A stretch of DNA of 13,049 bases from an uncultured Elusimicrobium sp. (GTDB taxonomy: Bacteria > Elusimicrobiota > Elusimicrobia > Elusimicrobiales > Elusimicrobiaceae). The notes under the pieces are model-generated. The model saw nothing but the letters and a program-made list of their open reading frames with translations, searched no databases and was not told the origin of the DNA. A program made the position numbers and the translations under genes. Every line of letters starts with the position of its first letter. Position 1 is the stretch's first letter. Location of the stretch: assembly GCA_946061795.1 (NCBI GenBank), contig CAMGSK010000025.1:1-13049 (forward strand), in the 5' to 3' direction. Of the stretch, positions 6,201-13,049 are shown piece after piece.

Positions 6201-6883
6201 TGAGCCGGCCTAAAGGCCCGGTGGTGGCCATTGACGGTACTGCGGGGACGGGGAAATCCTCCGTCGGTCGGGCGGCGGCGCAGCGGCTGGGAATGAGTTT
6301 TTTGAGTACGGGAGGACTATACCGCGCGCTGGCCTATACGGTGTTCAGCAAAGGGGTGAATCCCTCCGATGAAACCGCCGTTCTTCGCACCGCCCAAAAT
6401 ATCCGCTTTACTTTTGAGCGGCAGGACGATGCCACGCTGAAAATGTTTGTGGACGGAGTATATTTGGGCGATAAATTGAACTTGGACGAAGTGGCCCAAA
6501 CCGCCAGCAAAGTGTCCACCAACGCCGCCGCGCGAGCCGTATTGACTGAGCAAATGCGCCGCGTGGCCAAAGACGGCGGGGTGATTTTGGAAGGAAGAGA
6601 CATCGGAACGGTGGTGTTCCCCGACGCGGAAACGAAAATTTATTTGGACGCCAGCGCGGCGGTGCGCGCCGAGCGGCGCGTCAAACAGCTGTTGGCGCAA
6701 GGAGTGGCGGCGGATTACGCCTCCATTTTGAGTTCCATTCAGCGGCGCGACGAGCGCGACAGCACCCGCGCCGCCTCTCCGCTAAAGCCCGCGCCCGACG
6801 CGGTGAAAATAGACACTTCGGCCATGAATATGGAGCAGGTGATAGAGGCCGTCGTGAAGGAAATAAGCAAGCATGCTGCTTAA
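6200..6883 (+). CDS. cmk: Cytidylate kinase
   Basis: Cmk phosphorylates CMP and dCMP to the diphosphates using ATP. The 227-residue length is normal. The P-loop is GTAGTGKS (13-20), the CMP-binding GRDIGTVVFPDA is at 132-143, and the lid region RDERDSTRAASPLKPA at 183-198. In the normally LDTGAMYR-like motif the acidic residue is Ser (LSTGGLYR, 35-42). The Thr/Ser, Gly, Tyr and Arg that follow are kept, so activity is likely retained. The ATG overlaps the pilT stop by one base, with GGAGG upstream in the end of pilT, so translation is probably coupled. The cmk, plsC, rpsA order is a familiar bacterial arrangement. Identification is secure. Confidence 0.95.
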   Translation: MSRPKGPVVAIDGTAGTGKSSVGRAAAQRLGMSFLSTGGLYRALAYTVFSKGVNPSDETAVLRTAQNIRFTFERQDDATLKMFVDGVYLGDKLNLDEVAQTASKVSTNAAARAVLTEQMRRVAKDGGVILEGRDIGTVVFPDAETKIYLDASAAVRAERRVKQLLAQGVAADYASILSSIQRRDERDSTRAASPLKPAPDAVKIDTSAMNMEQVIEAVVKEISKHAA

Positions 6884-7466
6884 TTTGGTAAAATTTAGTG
6901 CCAGAGTGTTCTTTAAAACGTGCTACGACTTCCGCGCGGAAGGTTTGGAAAACATCCCTAAAACCGGCGCATTGATTATCGCGGGCAACCATTTGTCCAA
7001 TGCGGACCCCCCGGCTATTGGTTCCTTTGCCGGTTTGGTGCGTGATTCGCGCTTTATGGCTAAAAAAGAACTTTTTTCCGTGCCCGTGTTGGGCTGGTTT
7101 TTCCGCCGCTGCGGTTATATTTCCGTGGACAGGAAACGGGTAATAGGGGATTTCGGCGCATTGGAAGGGGCGATAGAAGCTCTAAACCGGGGCGAAAGCG
7201 TGGTCATGTTCCCGGAAGGCACCCGTTCCAAAACAGGCAAACCGCAAAAACCCAAAAGCGGTGTGGGCCTTTTGGTGTATAAAACGGGCGCGCCCGTTTT
7301 GCCCGTAAAAGTGGAAGGGACTTTCGGCTGGCCGTGGGTGCGCAGAATCCGCGTGAAATTCGGCAAACCGTTTACGCTGGAAAAAGATCCCGCTTTGGAG
7401 CCCAAAGCGCAGTACAAACAATTTGCAAATACAATAATGGAAAAAATAAATTCAATTACTATCTAA
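6873..7466 (+). CDS. plsC: 1-acyl-sn-glycerol-3-phosphate acyltransferase (PlsC family)
   Basis: PlsC moves an acyl group to the sn-2 position of lysophosphatidic acid, making phosphatidic acid at the inner membrane. The 197-residue protein shows the catalytic NHLSNAD (HX4D, 39-45), the substrate-binding FPEGTRS at 113-119, and a further conserved block around PVLPVKVEG. There is only a short hydrophobic N-terminal segment, so it is probably membrane-associated rather than multi-spanning. The start overlaps the end of cmk by 11 bases, with AAGGA a little far upstream, so coupling to cmk is likely. The acyltransferase family is secure; the exact acceptor lipid is inferred. Confidence 0.9.
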   Translation: MLLNLVKFSARVFFKTCYDFRAEGLENIPKTGALIIAGNHLSNADPPAIGSFAGLVRDSRFMAKKELFSVPVLGWFFRRCGYISVDRKRVIGDFGALEGAIEALNRGESVVMFPEGTRSKTGKPQKPKSGVGLLVYKTGAPVLPVKVEGTFGWPWVRRIRVKFGKPFTLEKDPALEPKAQYKQFANTIMEKINSITI

Positions 7467-7515
7467 ACGGAGGAAACGCGCCCGGTCCCGCAGGGCCCTG
7501 CGCAAATAAGGACTT
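7467..7515 (+). promoter_or_regulatory. rpsA leader with orphan GGAGG and competing hairpins
   Basis: The gap between plsC and rpsA is 49 bases. It holds GGAGG at 7469-7473 with no start codon in reach, then a 14-base perfect palindrome CGCAGGGCCCTGCG at 7489-7502. The palindrome can fold as CGCAG/CTGCG, or the upstream GGTCC can pair with GGGCC (7484-7497); the two folds exclude each other. The functional ribosome site AAGGA (7508-7512) follows directly. In E. coli, S1 represses its own translation through leader structure, so a similar role is possible here but not shown. Confidence 0.45.
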
Positions 7516-8700
7516 ATGACAACCAACGAAGAAATCAAAATCACCGAAGAAACGACCAACGAAGCCGAAATGACCATGGACGAGTTGATCGCGCAGCAAG
7601 AGTCTTTATCGGAACAGCTGAACAAACGCGAAATCGTGGAAGTGACCGTCGTACAAATTACGGGGGATTACCTTTTGGTGGACACCGGAGCGAAAAAAGA
7701 AGGCGCCATCGCCGTGAGCGAATTTGACGGCAAGACGCTCCCCGCCGTGGGCGACAAAGTGTCCGCCGTGCTGGTTAAACGCGGCAGCGACGAAAGACAT
7801 TCCATTCTCTCTCATAAAAAAGCCCTGGAGATGAAGGGCTGGGATTTGTGCAAAACGGCTTATGAGAATAAAGAACGCGTCAAAGGCGTGATTTTGCAAA
7901 CCGTCAAAGGCGGATACATTGTGGAAGTGTTGGGCGTAAACGGCTTTATGCCTTTGTCTTTGTCCGAACTGCACACCGCTTACAAACATTATTTGCCCGT
8001 GGGCGCGAAAATCAAAGCCGTCATCGTGGAATTTTCCAAAGAAAAACAGAAACTCATCGTTTCGCGCAAACAGGTGCTGGAAGAAGACGAAGCCGTCCGC
8101 CGCACCGAAGTGCTGGGCCAAATCAAAGAAGGCGAAGTGCTGCGTGTGGTCGTGGCCAAAGTGGACAAAGACCGCCTGTTCCTTCGCTTCCACGGCATTG
8201 AAGGCGTGGTGAATTTGGAAAACATCGCCTGGAAAGAGCCCGAAGCCGCCGTGGCCAACTATCGCCGCGGACAGCGCCTTAAAGCCAAACTGTTGAAGCT
8301 GGACAAAGAGACGCCGAGATTGGAATTTGGCTTGAAACAATTGTTCCTTAACCCCGCCGACGCTTTGAAACGCCGCTACCCGTACAAGAGCTCCGTGAAA
8401 GCGACCGTCACGAAAGTGGACGCTGAAAACGGCGTGGAATGCACCATCGGCAAAAACAACACCAAAGGCTTCATCAGCCCGTTTGAAATGGGACGCGACT
8501 TCAACGCCAATGTGGGAGACGTTATCACCGCGCTGGTGGTAGGCGTGGATCCGGAAACGTTTACGGTGAACTTGTCCGTGAAGAAATACGACCAGGTGCA
8601 AAACCGCAAAGTCGTCGCGCAGTACCTCAAAGAGGCTCCGCGTCCGACCTTGGGCCAGCTGCTGGAAGAATCTTTCAAAACGGAAGAAGACGCCGAATAG
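7516..8700 (+). CDS. rpsA: Ribosomal protein S1, four-domain form
   Basis: S1 binds mRNA on the small subunit and helps initiation, above all on structured or Shine-Dalgarno-poor leaders. The 394-residue protein has an acidic N-terminal stretch and four S1 (OB-fold) repeats at about 36-104, 117-186, 203-274 and 290-357. Repeat 3 has the NIAWKEPEA and FGLKQLFLNP features of the third domain of E. coli S1. E. coli S1 has six repeats, so this form stops after domain four, as in several other phyla. The start has AAGGA only three bases upstream, and a stop codon nearby in frame rules out an earlier start. It is the last gene of the run and is closed by a strong terminator. Confidence 0.93.
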   Translation: MTTNEEIKITEETTNEAEMTMDELIAQQESLSEQLNKREIVEVTVVQITGDYLLVDTGAKKEGAIAVSEFDGKTLPAVGDKVSAVLVKRGSDERHSILSHKKALEMKGWDLCKTAYENKERVKGVILQTVKGGYIVEVLGVNGFMPLSLSELHTAYKHYLPVGAKIKAVIVEFSKEKQKLIVSRKQVLEEDEAVRRTEVLGQIKEGEVLRVVVAKVDKDRLFLRFHGIEGVVNLENIAWKEPEAAVANYRRGQRLKAKLLKLDKETPRLEFGLKQLFLNPADALKRRYPYKSSVKATVTKVDAENGVECTIGKNNTKGFISPFEMGRDFNANVGDVITALVVGVDPETFTVNLSVKKYDQVQNRKVVAQYLKEAPRPTLGQLLEESFKTEEDAE

Positions 8701-8716
8701 TTTGGATAGCTAATTG

Positions 8717-8748
8717 AAAAAAGCCCCGGGCGCAAACCCGGGGCTTTT
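8717..8748 (+). terminator. Strong intrinsic terminator after rpsA
   Basis: AAAAGCCCCGGG (8719-8730) pairs over 12 bp with CCCGGGGCTTTT (8737-8748) around loop CGCAAA. The flanking A and T tracts make it symmetric, so it could work on either strand. It ends the ftsQ-rpsA run. Confidence 0.95.
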
Positions 8749-8756
8749 GCCATAAC

Positions 8757-8765
8757 TGCTATAAT
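8757..8765 (+). promoter_or_regulatory. Extended -10 promoter of queH, predicted leaderless
   Basis: TGC followed by a perfect TATAAT begins nine bases after the rpsA terminator. No -35 is evident. The hexamer ends six bases before the queH ATG, so transcription should start at or next to the ATG. The register matches the smpB promoter exactly, and no Shine-Dalgarno is present. Confidence 0.7.
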
Positions 8766-8771
8766 AAACGT

Positions 8772-9338
8772 ATGTCCGAAGAAAATTTGTTGCTTCTTTC
8801 CTGCTGCGCGCCGTGCTCCTGCGGTGTAATCCAAAAATTAGCCGGCCAAAAACGCCGTTTTACGGTATTATTTTATAATCCGAACATTGATTGTTCGCAA
8901 GAGTATGAAAAACGCCTGCGGGAAAACCAGCGGGTGTGCGAACGCTTCGGCGTGCCGTTTGTCACGCTGCCTTATGAGCCGCAGGCATGGCGCGCGGCTA
9001 CGGCGGGACTGGAGCGGGAGCCGGAGCGGGGAAAGCGGTGCAGCGCGTGTTTTGAGATGCGTTTGCGCCGGGCGGCCCGCTACGCGAAAGAAAACGGATT
9101 TAACGCGTTTTCTTCCGTATTGGGCGTATCCCGGCATAAAGATTTGGAGCAAGTAAACGAAGCGGCCGCACATGCGGAAGCGGAAAGCGGCGTGCCGTAT
9201 GACAGAACCAATTGGCGCAAAGGGGGAAACGAGATTTTGCGCCACGAATTGATAAAGGAAATGGCCCTTTACAACCAACGCTACTGCGGCTGCGCATTCA
9301 GCCGCGCCCAGGGGGAGAAAAATGAAAAAGACGCTTAA
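8772..9338 (+). CDS. queH: Epoxyqueuosine reductase QueH
   Basis: QueH carries out the last step of queuosine synthesis, reducing epoxyqueuosine in tRNA to queuosine; it replaces the unrelated QueG in many bacteria. The 188-residue protein (former DUF208) has the adjacent cysteines of CCAPC at 11-15, a second pair in CSACF at 90-94 and the C-terminal RYCGC at 170-174. These are the expected iron-sulfur and redox cysteines. The family normally has CCAPC about ten residues from the N-terminus, which supports the ATG at 8772. That ATG has no Shine-Dalgarno and sits directly after an extended -10. The last 17 bases overlap the next gene. No other queuosine gene is in the window. Identification is secure. 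Confidence 0.94.
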   Translation: MSEENLLLLSCCAPCSCGVIQKLAGQKRRFTVLFYNPNIDCSQEYEKRLRENQRVCERFGVPFVTLPYEPQAWRAATAGLEREPERGKRCSACFEMRLRRAARYAKENGFNAFSSVLGVSRHKDLEQVNEAAAHAEAESGVPYDRTNWRKGGNEILRHELIKEMALYNQRYCGCAFSRAQGEKNEKDA

Positions 9339-11655
9339 TATCTTGTATATTGCGCTGGCCGTTATCGCGGGGATGTATCTTTCTTTGCGTATTATGTTGG
9401 CGTTTGTGCTGCCTTGGGAGCCGGTGCAGCGGCTGGTGCTGAGGGAAGTTTCCCGCGCGGCGGGCCGGCCCGTGTATGCGCGGAGCATTTCGGCCGGACT
9501 GTCGGGACTAAAACTGACCGGGGTACATATCGCCTCTTCCGCTTTGCCGCAAAAGGGCAATGCCTTGCTCAGCGCCGACGAAATCAGTTTGAAATGGTCT
9601 TTTTGGAAACTTCTGACGGGACGGGTGCTGATTCATTCCGTTTTGCTGGAGAACTTGCAGGCGGACGTGGTGCGCGGTGCGGACGGAACGTTTAATTTTG
9701 AGGGGTTGTTCTCGTCCCAACGGGAGGAAGAGGTTCCGTCCCCCGGGGAAGACAAACCCGTGGACGTCCGGCTTTCCGTGCAACATTTGCGCCTGAGCGG
9801 CGGCCGTTTTACGTTTACCGACGTACCGTCCGGGCAAAAAGCCGAACTCTCCGACGTGTTTTTTTCTTTGAAAGATTTTGATTTGGCCCAACCGTTCTCC
9901 TGCAGTTTGAACGCCGCTTTGCGCTATGAACGTGCGGGGTTTCCCGTTCAAACGGCGGAACTGGGCTTTACGGTACGGCCCAGTTTGAACCGGCTGGAGC
10001 TTTCCGGCGCGGAAGCGGAAATCATGCGTTTGGTGCTGAAGCACCGGGGCGGCGTGTTTGTTTTGAACGGCATGGTAAAAAACCTGCAGAATCCTTCGGT
10101 GGATCTTTCGTTAAACGCGCGTAATATTTCTGAAAAACTGCCCGCCTCCGCTAATGTACAAACTCCCGCTTTTGCGCTGCAAACCCTGACGGCGGATTTG
10201 ACTGCGTCGGCGGATGTCCGTGCGGGCTCGGCGGACGTGAAAGCTTTTTCCGTCCATACGCTGGATTCTTCCGTTTCGTCTTCCGGCACGCTTTCTTGGG
10301 GAGAGCGGCCTTCTTTTGCTGTAAGCGGAACTTTTGACGTGGATTTGGCCTCCGTGGGAGAAGCGTTGGACATGCTGCGGCCGTACCGCTTGCAGGGTAA
10401 AGTGTCCGGCACCGCATCCGCGGCGGAAAATTCCGTCCAAGCCGATATCGCCGTATCCGGTGCGGGCGCGGCGCTGCCCGGCGCGGGTACTTTATCCGGC
10501 TTTCAGACGACCGTGAACGTTCCCGACCTCAATCATGTAAACATTCCTTTGTTTGCCGGAAAATTAAACGGCGGAAAATTTGAAGGAAATATCCATGTGC
10601 GCAGGACGGAAAAAGCGATAGACGTGGATGTAAAAGCCCGCTCTGCGCGCGTGGCGCTGCCTCCTTCCAAAGAGAACGCGGCGGCGGCCGCTTCGTCCGC
10701 GCAGCTTTCCGCCGCGCCGGAACAAAAAAGCGACTGGCCTTTGCCCCCGGTAAATCTCAAAGCGGTGGTGGAGGTGGAATCCGTGGACGCGCCTTATCTG
10801 TACGGAAACGGCATCCGTTTCTTTGCCGACATGCAGGGGCTTACGCCGGCTTTGAACCGGGCGCAAGGGGAACTGTCTTTAAGTGCGGGACAAGGGGAAA
10901 TTAAAGATTTAAACAAACTGACCAACGCCAACATATTAACCAAGGTGATGTTCGGTTCTTTGGCCGTAGTCAGCAAGGTAATAAACAGTCTGAACGTGTT
11001 TGCCGTATTAAACGGAATCGGGACGGGAATGGTGGAAGCCGTTTCCCCCAAAGAAGAAAAAAAAGCGGATATGATTGTGCAAACCGTCAAAGATGAAAAT
11101 GGGAACGACGTACAGATTTTGGTGCCTTATGACGCAAAAAAAGTGGACGGCATGCTGGCGTTTGAAGAATTTTCCACCGATGTTCTGTTTAAAGACGGCG
11201 TGGCGGAAGTGAAAAAGGGCTCTTTCGTTTCCGACTTGATGTCTTTCAATTTGCGCGGAGAAATGAACTTTAAAACCCAAGGGCTGGATATGACGGTCAA
11301 AGCCGCTCCCGGCCGGCATTATACCGACGGAATTATGCCGCTGACGATCGGCATTTCCGGCACGATGGACGACCCGAAAGGCAGCCTGAGCATGGCAGGG
11401 TCCATTTCTTCTTTGGTCACCCAAAGCGTGACAAACAACTTCGCCAGCCGTACCGTGAAGAAAGGGCTGGGCGGACTGTTTGGTTTATTTAAAAAGAAAA
11501 AGACGCCGCCTTCCCAGGCGGAGCAAATTCCCGCTTCCGCACAGCCGTCCGCGCCCGACACCGAAGCGTTGCCGGATTCCCCTGGGCAAACTGCCGCATC
11601 TTCGCCGGATGACGGCGCGGCGAAGGCAGAGCTTCCCGCATCTTCCTCCCGCTGA
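9322..11655 (+). CDS. AsmA-family inner-membrane-anchored protein
   Basis: A 777-residue protein with one N-terminal membrane span (about 5-30) and a long beta-rich body typical of the AsmA/TamB/YdbH group. Members are thought to form hydrophobic grooves that carry phospholipid across the periplasm to the outer membrane. An N-terminal AsmA-like region with alternating strands and the late block PLTIGISGTMDDPKGSLSM (from about 673) support the family. A low-complexity Ala/Ser/Pro linker lies near 452-471. After SVTNN the chain ends in a basic amphipathic stretch KKGLGGLFGLFKKKK (about 713-727) and a 50-residue Pro/Ala/Ser tail that looks disordered. GGGGGAG precedes the ATG at good spacing, inside the end of queH, so translation is probably coupled. 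Which AsmA paralog this is cannot be told here. Confidence 0.8.
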   Translation: MKKTLNILYIALAVIAGMYLSLRIMLAFVLPWEPVQRLVLREVSRAAGRPVYARSISAGLSGLKLTGVHIASSALPQKGNALLSADEISLKWSFWKLLTGRVLIHSVLLENLQADVVRGADGTFNFEGLFSSQREEEVPSPGEDKPVDVRLSVQHLRLSGGRFTFTDVPSGQKAELSDVFFSLKDFDLAQPFSCSLNAALRYERAGFPVQTAELGFTVRPSLNRLELSGAEAEIMRLVLKHRGGVFVLNGMVKNLQNPSVDLSLNARNISEKLPASANVQTPAFALQTLTADLTASADVRAGSADVKAFSVHTLDSSVSSSGTLSWGERPSFAVSGTFDVDLASVGEALDMLRPYRLQGKVSGTASAAENSVQADIAVSGAGAALPGAGTLSGFQTTVNVPDLNHVNIPLFAGKLNGGKFEGNIHVRRTEKAIDVDVKARSARVALPPSKENAAAAASSAQLSAAPEQKSDWPLPPVNLKAVVEVESVDAPYLYGNGIRFFADMQGLTPALNRAQGELSLSAGQGEIKDLNKLTNANILTKVMFGSLAVVSKVINSLNVFAVLNGIGTGMVEAVSPKEEKKADMIVQTVKDENGNDVQILVPYDAKKVDGMLAFEEFSTDVLFKDGVAEVKKGSFVSDLMSFNLRGEMNFKTQGLDMTVKAAPGRHYTDGIMPLTIGISGTMDDPKGSLSMAGSISSLVTQSVTNNFASRTVKKGLGGLFGLFKKKKTPPSQAEQIPASAQPSAPDTEALPDSPGQTAASSPDDGAAKAELPASSSR

Positions 11656-11663
11656 TTTAAGTC

Positions 11664-11697
11664 AAAAAAATCCCCGCTTTATAAAGCGGGGATTTTT
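11664..11697. terminator. Bidirectional terminator between convergent genes
   Basis: A perfect 22-base palindrome (11671-11692, arms TCCCCGCTTTA and TAAAGCGGGGA) is flanked by seven A on the left and five T on the right. It begins nine bases after the asmA stop and lies about 18 bases beyond the stop of the minus-strand transporter. The symmetry lets it end both converging transcripts. Confidence 0.95.
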
Positions 11698-11714
11698 GTA
11701 AAGGGCCGTAAGCC

Positions 11715-13049
11715 TCAGCGTACGCCGTGCATCCATTTCTGTATGCCCTTCATGCTGAACATCAAAATGCCCGACACGGCCAGCGGTACCACCACCAGCC
11801 ACAGGAAAAACTGCACGTTGCTGATTTTCTGGAAGTAGCCGGAATATACGCCGGCCAGCTTGTTGGCCGCCGCATTGGAAAGAAACCATACGCCCATCAG
11901 CAGCGACACAAAGCGCGCCGGGGCCAACTTGGTCACCATGGATTTGCCCACCGGGGAAATGCACAGTTCTCCGAACGTGTGGAACAAATACGTAAACGCC
12001 AGATAGAAAAGGCTGATTTTGGCGTTGCCGATTAACGCAAACGCCCCCAACAGCATGACCGCAAACCCGGCTGAGAGCATCCACAAAGACACGACGAATT
12101 TGCCCGGGGTGGAAGGCTCTTTGCCTTTTTTGGCCAGCCAAATCCACAGTTTGGAGAAAAGCGGCGCGAAAATGACGATGTAGAGCGGGTTCAAAGACTG
12201 AAACCAGTTGGCCGGGATTTCCCAGCTCCAGGAACCCAGCCGGATGACACGGTCGGTGTATTCCTGCGCGAAAAGGTTCAACGCCGCTCCGGCCTGTTCA
12301 AACGCCGCCCAGAAGAAAATGGTAAAAAACGCCATAATGCCGATGACGGCGATTTTTTGTTTTTCTTCTTTGGTCAGCGGAGTTTGTTGGTCCGTCTGCG
12401 TTTTTTTGTGCGTTTTGGCCAGCAGGAACCAACCCGCGGCCAGTCCGGCCAACAGCGCCCAAGAAAGCGTGCTGTAGCCTTTGACGTATAAAGCGATCAG
12501 CCCCGCCCCGGCGGCCAGCGCCCAAAGCGTGCGGTCTTTGTAAAAGACGGGTTTTTGTGCAGGGGGCAGGCCTTTGCCCGCCATAAATTTCTTCTGCCCG
12601 AAGATAAACGTCAGCAGTCCGATTACCATGCCCGCTCCCGCGATGCAGAAGGCTGTTTGATAATCGTTTTTCAATGCGAAATATCCCACCGCCAGCGGCC
12701 CGAAAAACGCGCCGATGTTGACGCTCATGTAAAAAATGGTGAATCCTCCGTCGCGCCGGGGATCGTTCTTTTCATAGAGCTGGCCGACGATAGCGGCGAT
12801 GTTGGGCTTAAAAAATCCGTTTCCCAGCACCAAAAGCCCCATGGCGGCGTAAAGCATGCCGATGGTGGGGACTGTCATGAGAAACATGCCGGCGGCGATG
12901 AAAACGGAGCCCACAATAATGGCCCAGCGCTGGCCCAAATAACGGTCGGCCAAAAAACCGCCCAGCAGGGTGGATAAATACACCAAACTGGTAAACGTGC
13001 CATATACGTTGGCCGCGCCGCTTTTGTCCATTTGCAGTAGATCGGAAGT
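11715..13049 (-). CDS. POT/PTR2-family peptide:proton symporter, N-terminus cut by window edge
   Basis: Proton-coupled oligopeptide transporters import di- and tripeptides across the inner membrane. The 444 visible residues run in frame to the right edge; full-length members have about 460-520, so roughly the first membrane helix is missing. Signatures are GGFLADRYLGQRWAIIVG (PTR2 signature 1), FYMSVNIGAFFGPL (signature 2), the FWAAFEQAGAALNLFA helix and the late FGELCISPVG. Many hydrophobic helices are visible, and a basic, polar stretch near HKKTQTDQQTPLTKEEKQK forms a cytoplasmic loop. The ExxER proton-coupling motif of helix 1 would lie outside the window. Substrate range cannot be told. 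The gene is convergent with asmA and shares its terminator; its promoter is outside. The encoded residues before the first visible Met (TSDLLQ) fit the family. Confidence 0.93.
   Translation of the reverse strand, partial: TSDLLQMDKSGAANVYGTFTSLVYLSTLLGGFLADRYLGQRWAIIVGSVFIAAGMFLMTVPTIGMLYAAMGLLVLGNGFFKPNIAAIVGQLYEKNDPRRDGGFTIFYMSVNIGAFFGPLAVGYFALKNDYQTAFCIAGAGMVIGLLTFIFGQKKFMAGKGLPPAQKPVFYKDRTLWALAAGAGLIALYVKGYSTLSWALLAGLAAGWFLLAKTHKKTQTDQQTPLTKEEKQKIAVIGIMAFFTIFFWAAFEQAGAALNLFAQEYTDRVIRLGSWSWEIPANWFQSLNPLYIVIFAPLFSKLWIWLAKKGKEPSTPGKFVVSLWMLSAGFAVMLLGAFALIGNAKISLFYLAFTYLFHTFGELCISPVGKSMVTKLAPARFVSLLMGVWFLSNAAANKLAGVYSGYFQKISNVQFFLWLVVVPLAVSGILMFSMKGIQKWMHGVR

Noticed and set aside
7423..7452. 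Possible rpsA promoter, TTGCAA with TAAATT 18 bases on
   Set aside because: The -10 matches only four of six bases in an A/T-rich stretch at the end of plsC; too weak to list.
13039..13048. AGATCGGAAG at the right edge equals the first ten bases of a common Illumina adapter
   Set aside because: The next base does not match the adapter. The transporter frame also stays open through it and encodes residues that fit the family, so chance is more likely.
1..13049. Search for CRISPR arrays, insertion sequences, attachment sites and long direct repeats
   Set aside because: None was seen. Gene density and coding character are even across the window, with no sign of a mobile insert, and there is no gene-free stretch over 300 bases.

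Overview
The window holds eleven protein genes, one tRNA gene, three clear intrinsic terminators and several readable promoters. It looks like ordinary core-genome DNA: no mobile element, CRISPR array, prophage or rRNA was seen. The outermost genes are both cut by the window edges. Everything is on the plus strand except the last gene, which converges on the others. A diderm bacterium is suggested by an AsmA-family protein together with a type IV pilus retraction ATPase. My best guess for the lineage is Elusimicrobiota (gut or host-associated), from overall gene content and protein character. That is inference and has not been tested.

Layout. Positions 1-530 are the end of a Pro/Ala/Glu-rich protein with a C-terminal AMPK/CBM48-like domain, closed by a UUCG-loop terminator. 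From 603 come smpB (trans-translation) and pyrR (PRPP-binding pyrimidine regulator or uracil phosphoribosyltransferase). A tRNA-Leu(CAG) with its own good promoter follows at 1710-1792. Then ftsQ, ftsA and ftsZ form a division cluster without the usual mur/ddl genes. They run on into pilT, cmk, plsC and a four-domain rpsA, with short gaps or overlaps, and the run ends at a strong terminator at 8717-8748. A new unit starts at 8772 with queH (epoxyqueuosine reductase), overlapped by a long asmA-like gene. A symmetric terminator at 11664-11697 separates asmA from a convergent POT-family peptide transporter that is cut at its N-terminus by the right edge.

How the genes fit together. The central run of about 7 kb joins division (FtsQ, FtsA, FtsZ), pilus retraction (PilT), nucleotide supply (Cmk), phospholipid synthesis (PlsC) and translation (S1). 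It reads as a growth and division housekeeping unit. smpB, tRNA-Leu, rpsA and queH all serve translation.

The most interesting pattern is regulatory. smpB and queH each carry an extended -10 element in exactly the same register, twelve bases from the -10 start to the A of the ATG. Both lack a Shine-Dalgarno sequence, and most other genes here have one. This predicts leaderless mRNAs for both. A second point is ftsQ, which has no Shine-Dalgarno and begins only 22 bases after the tRNA, with no terminator between them.
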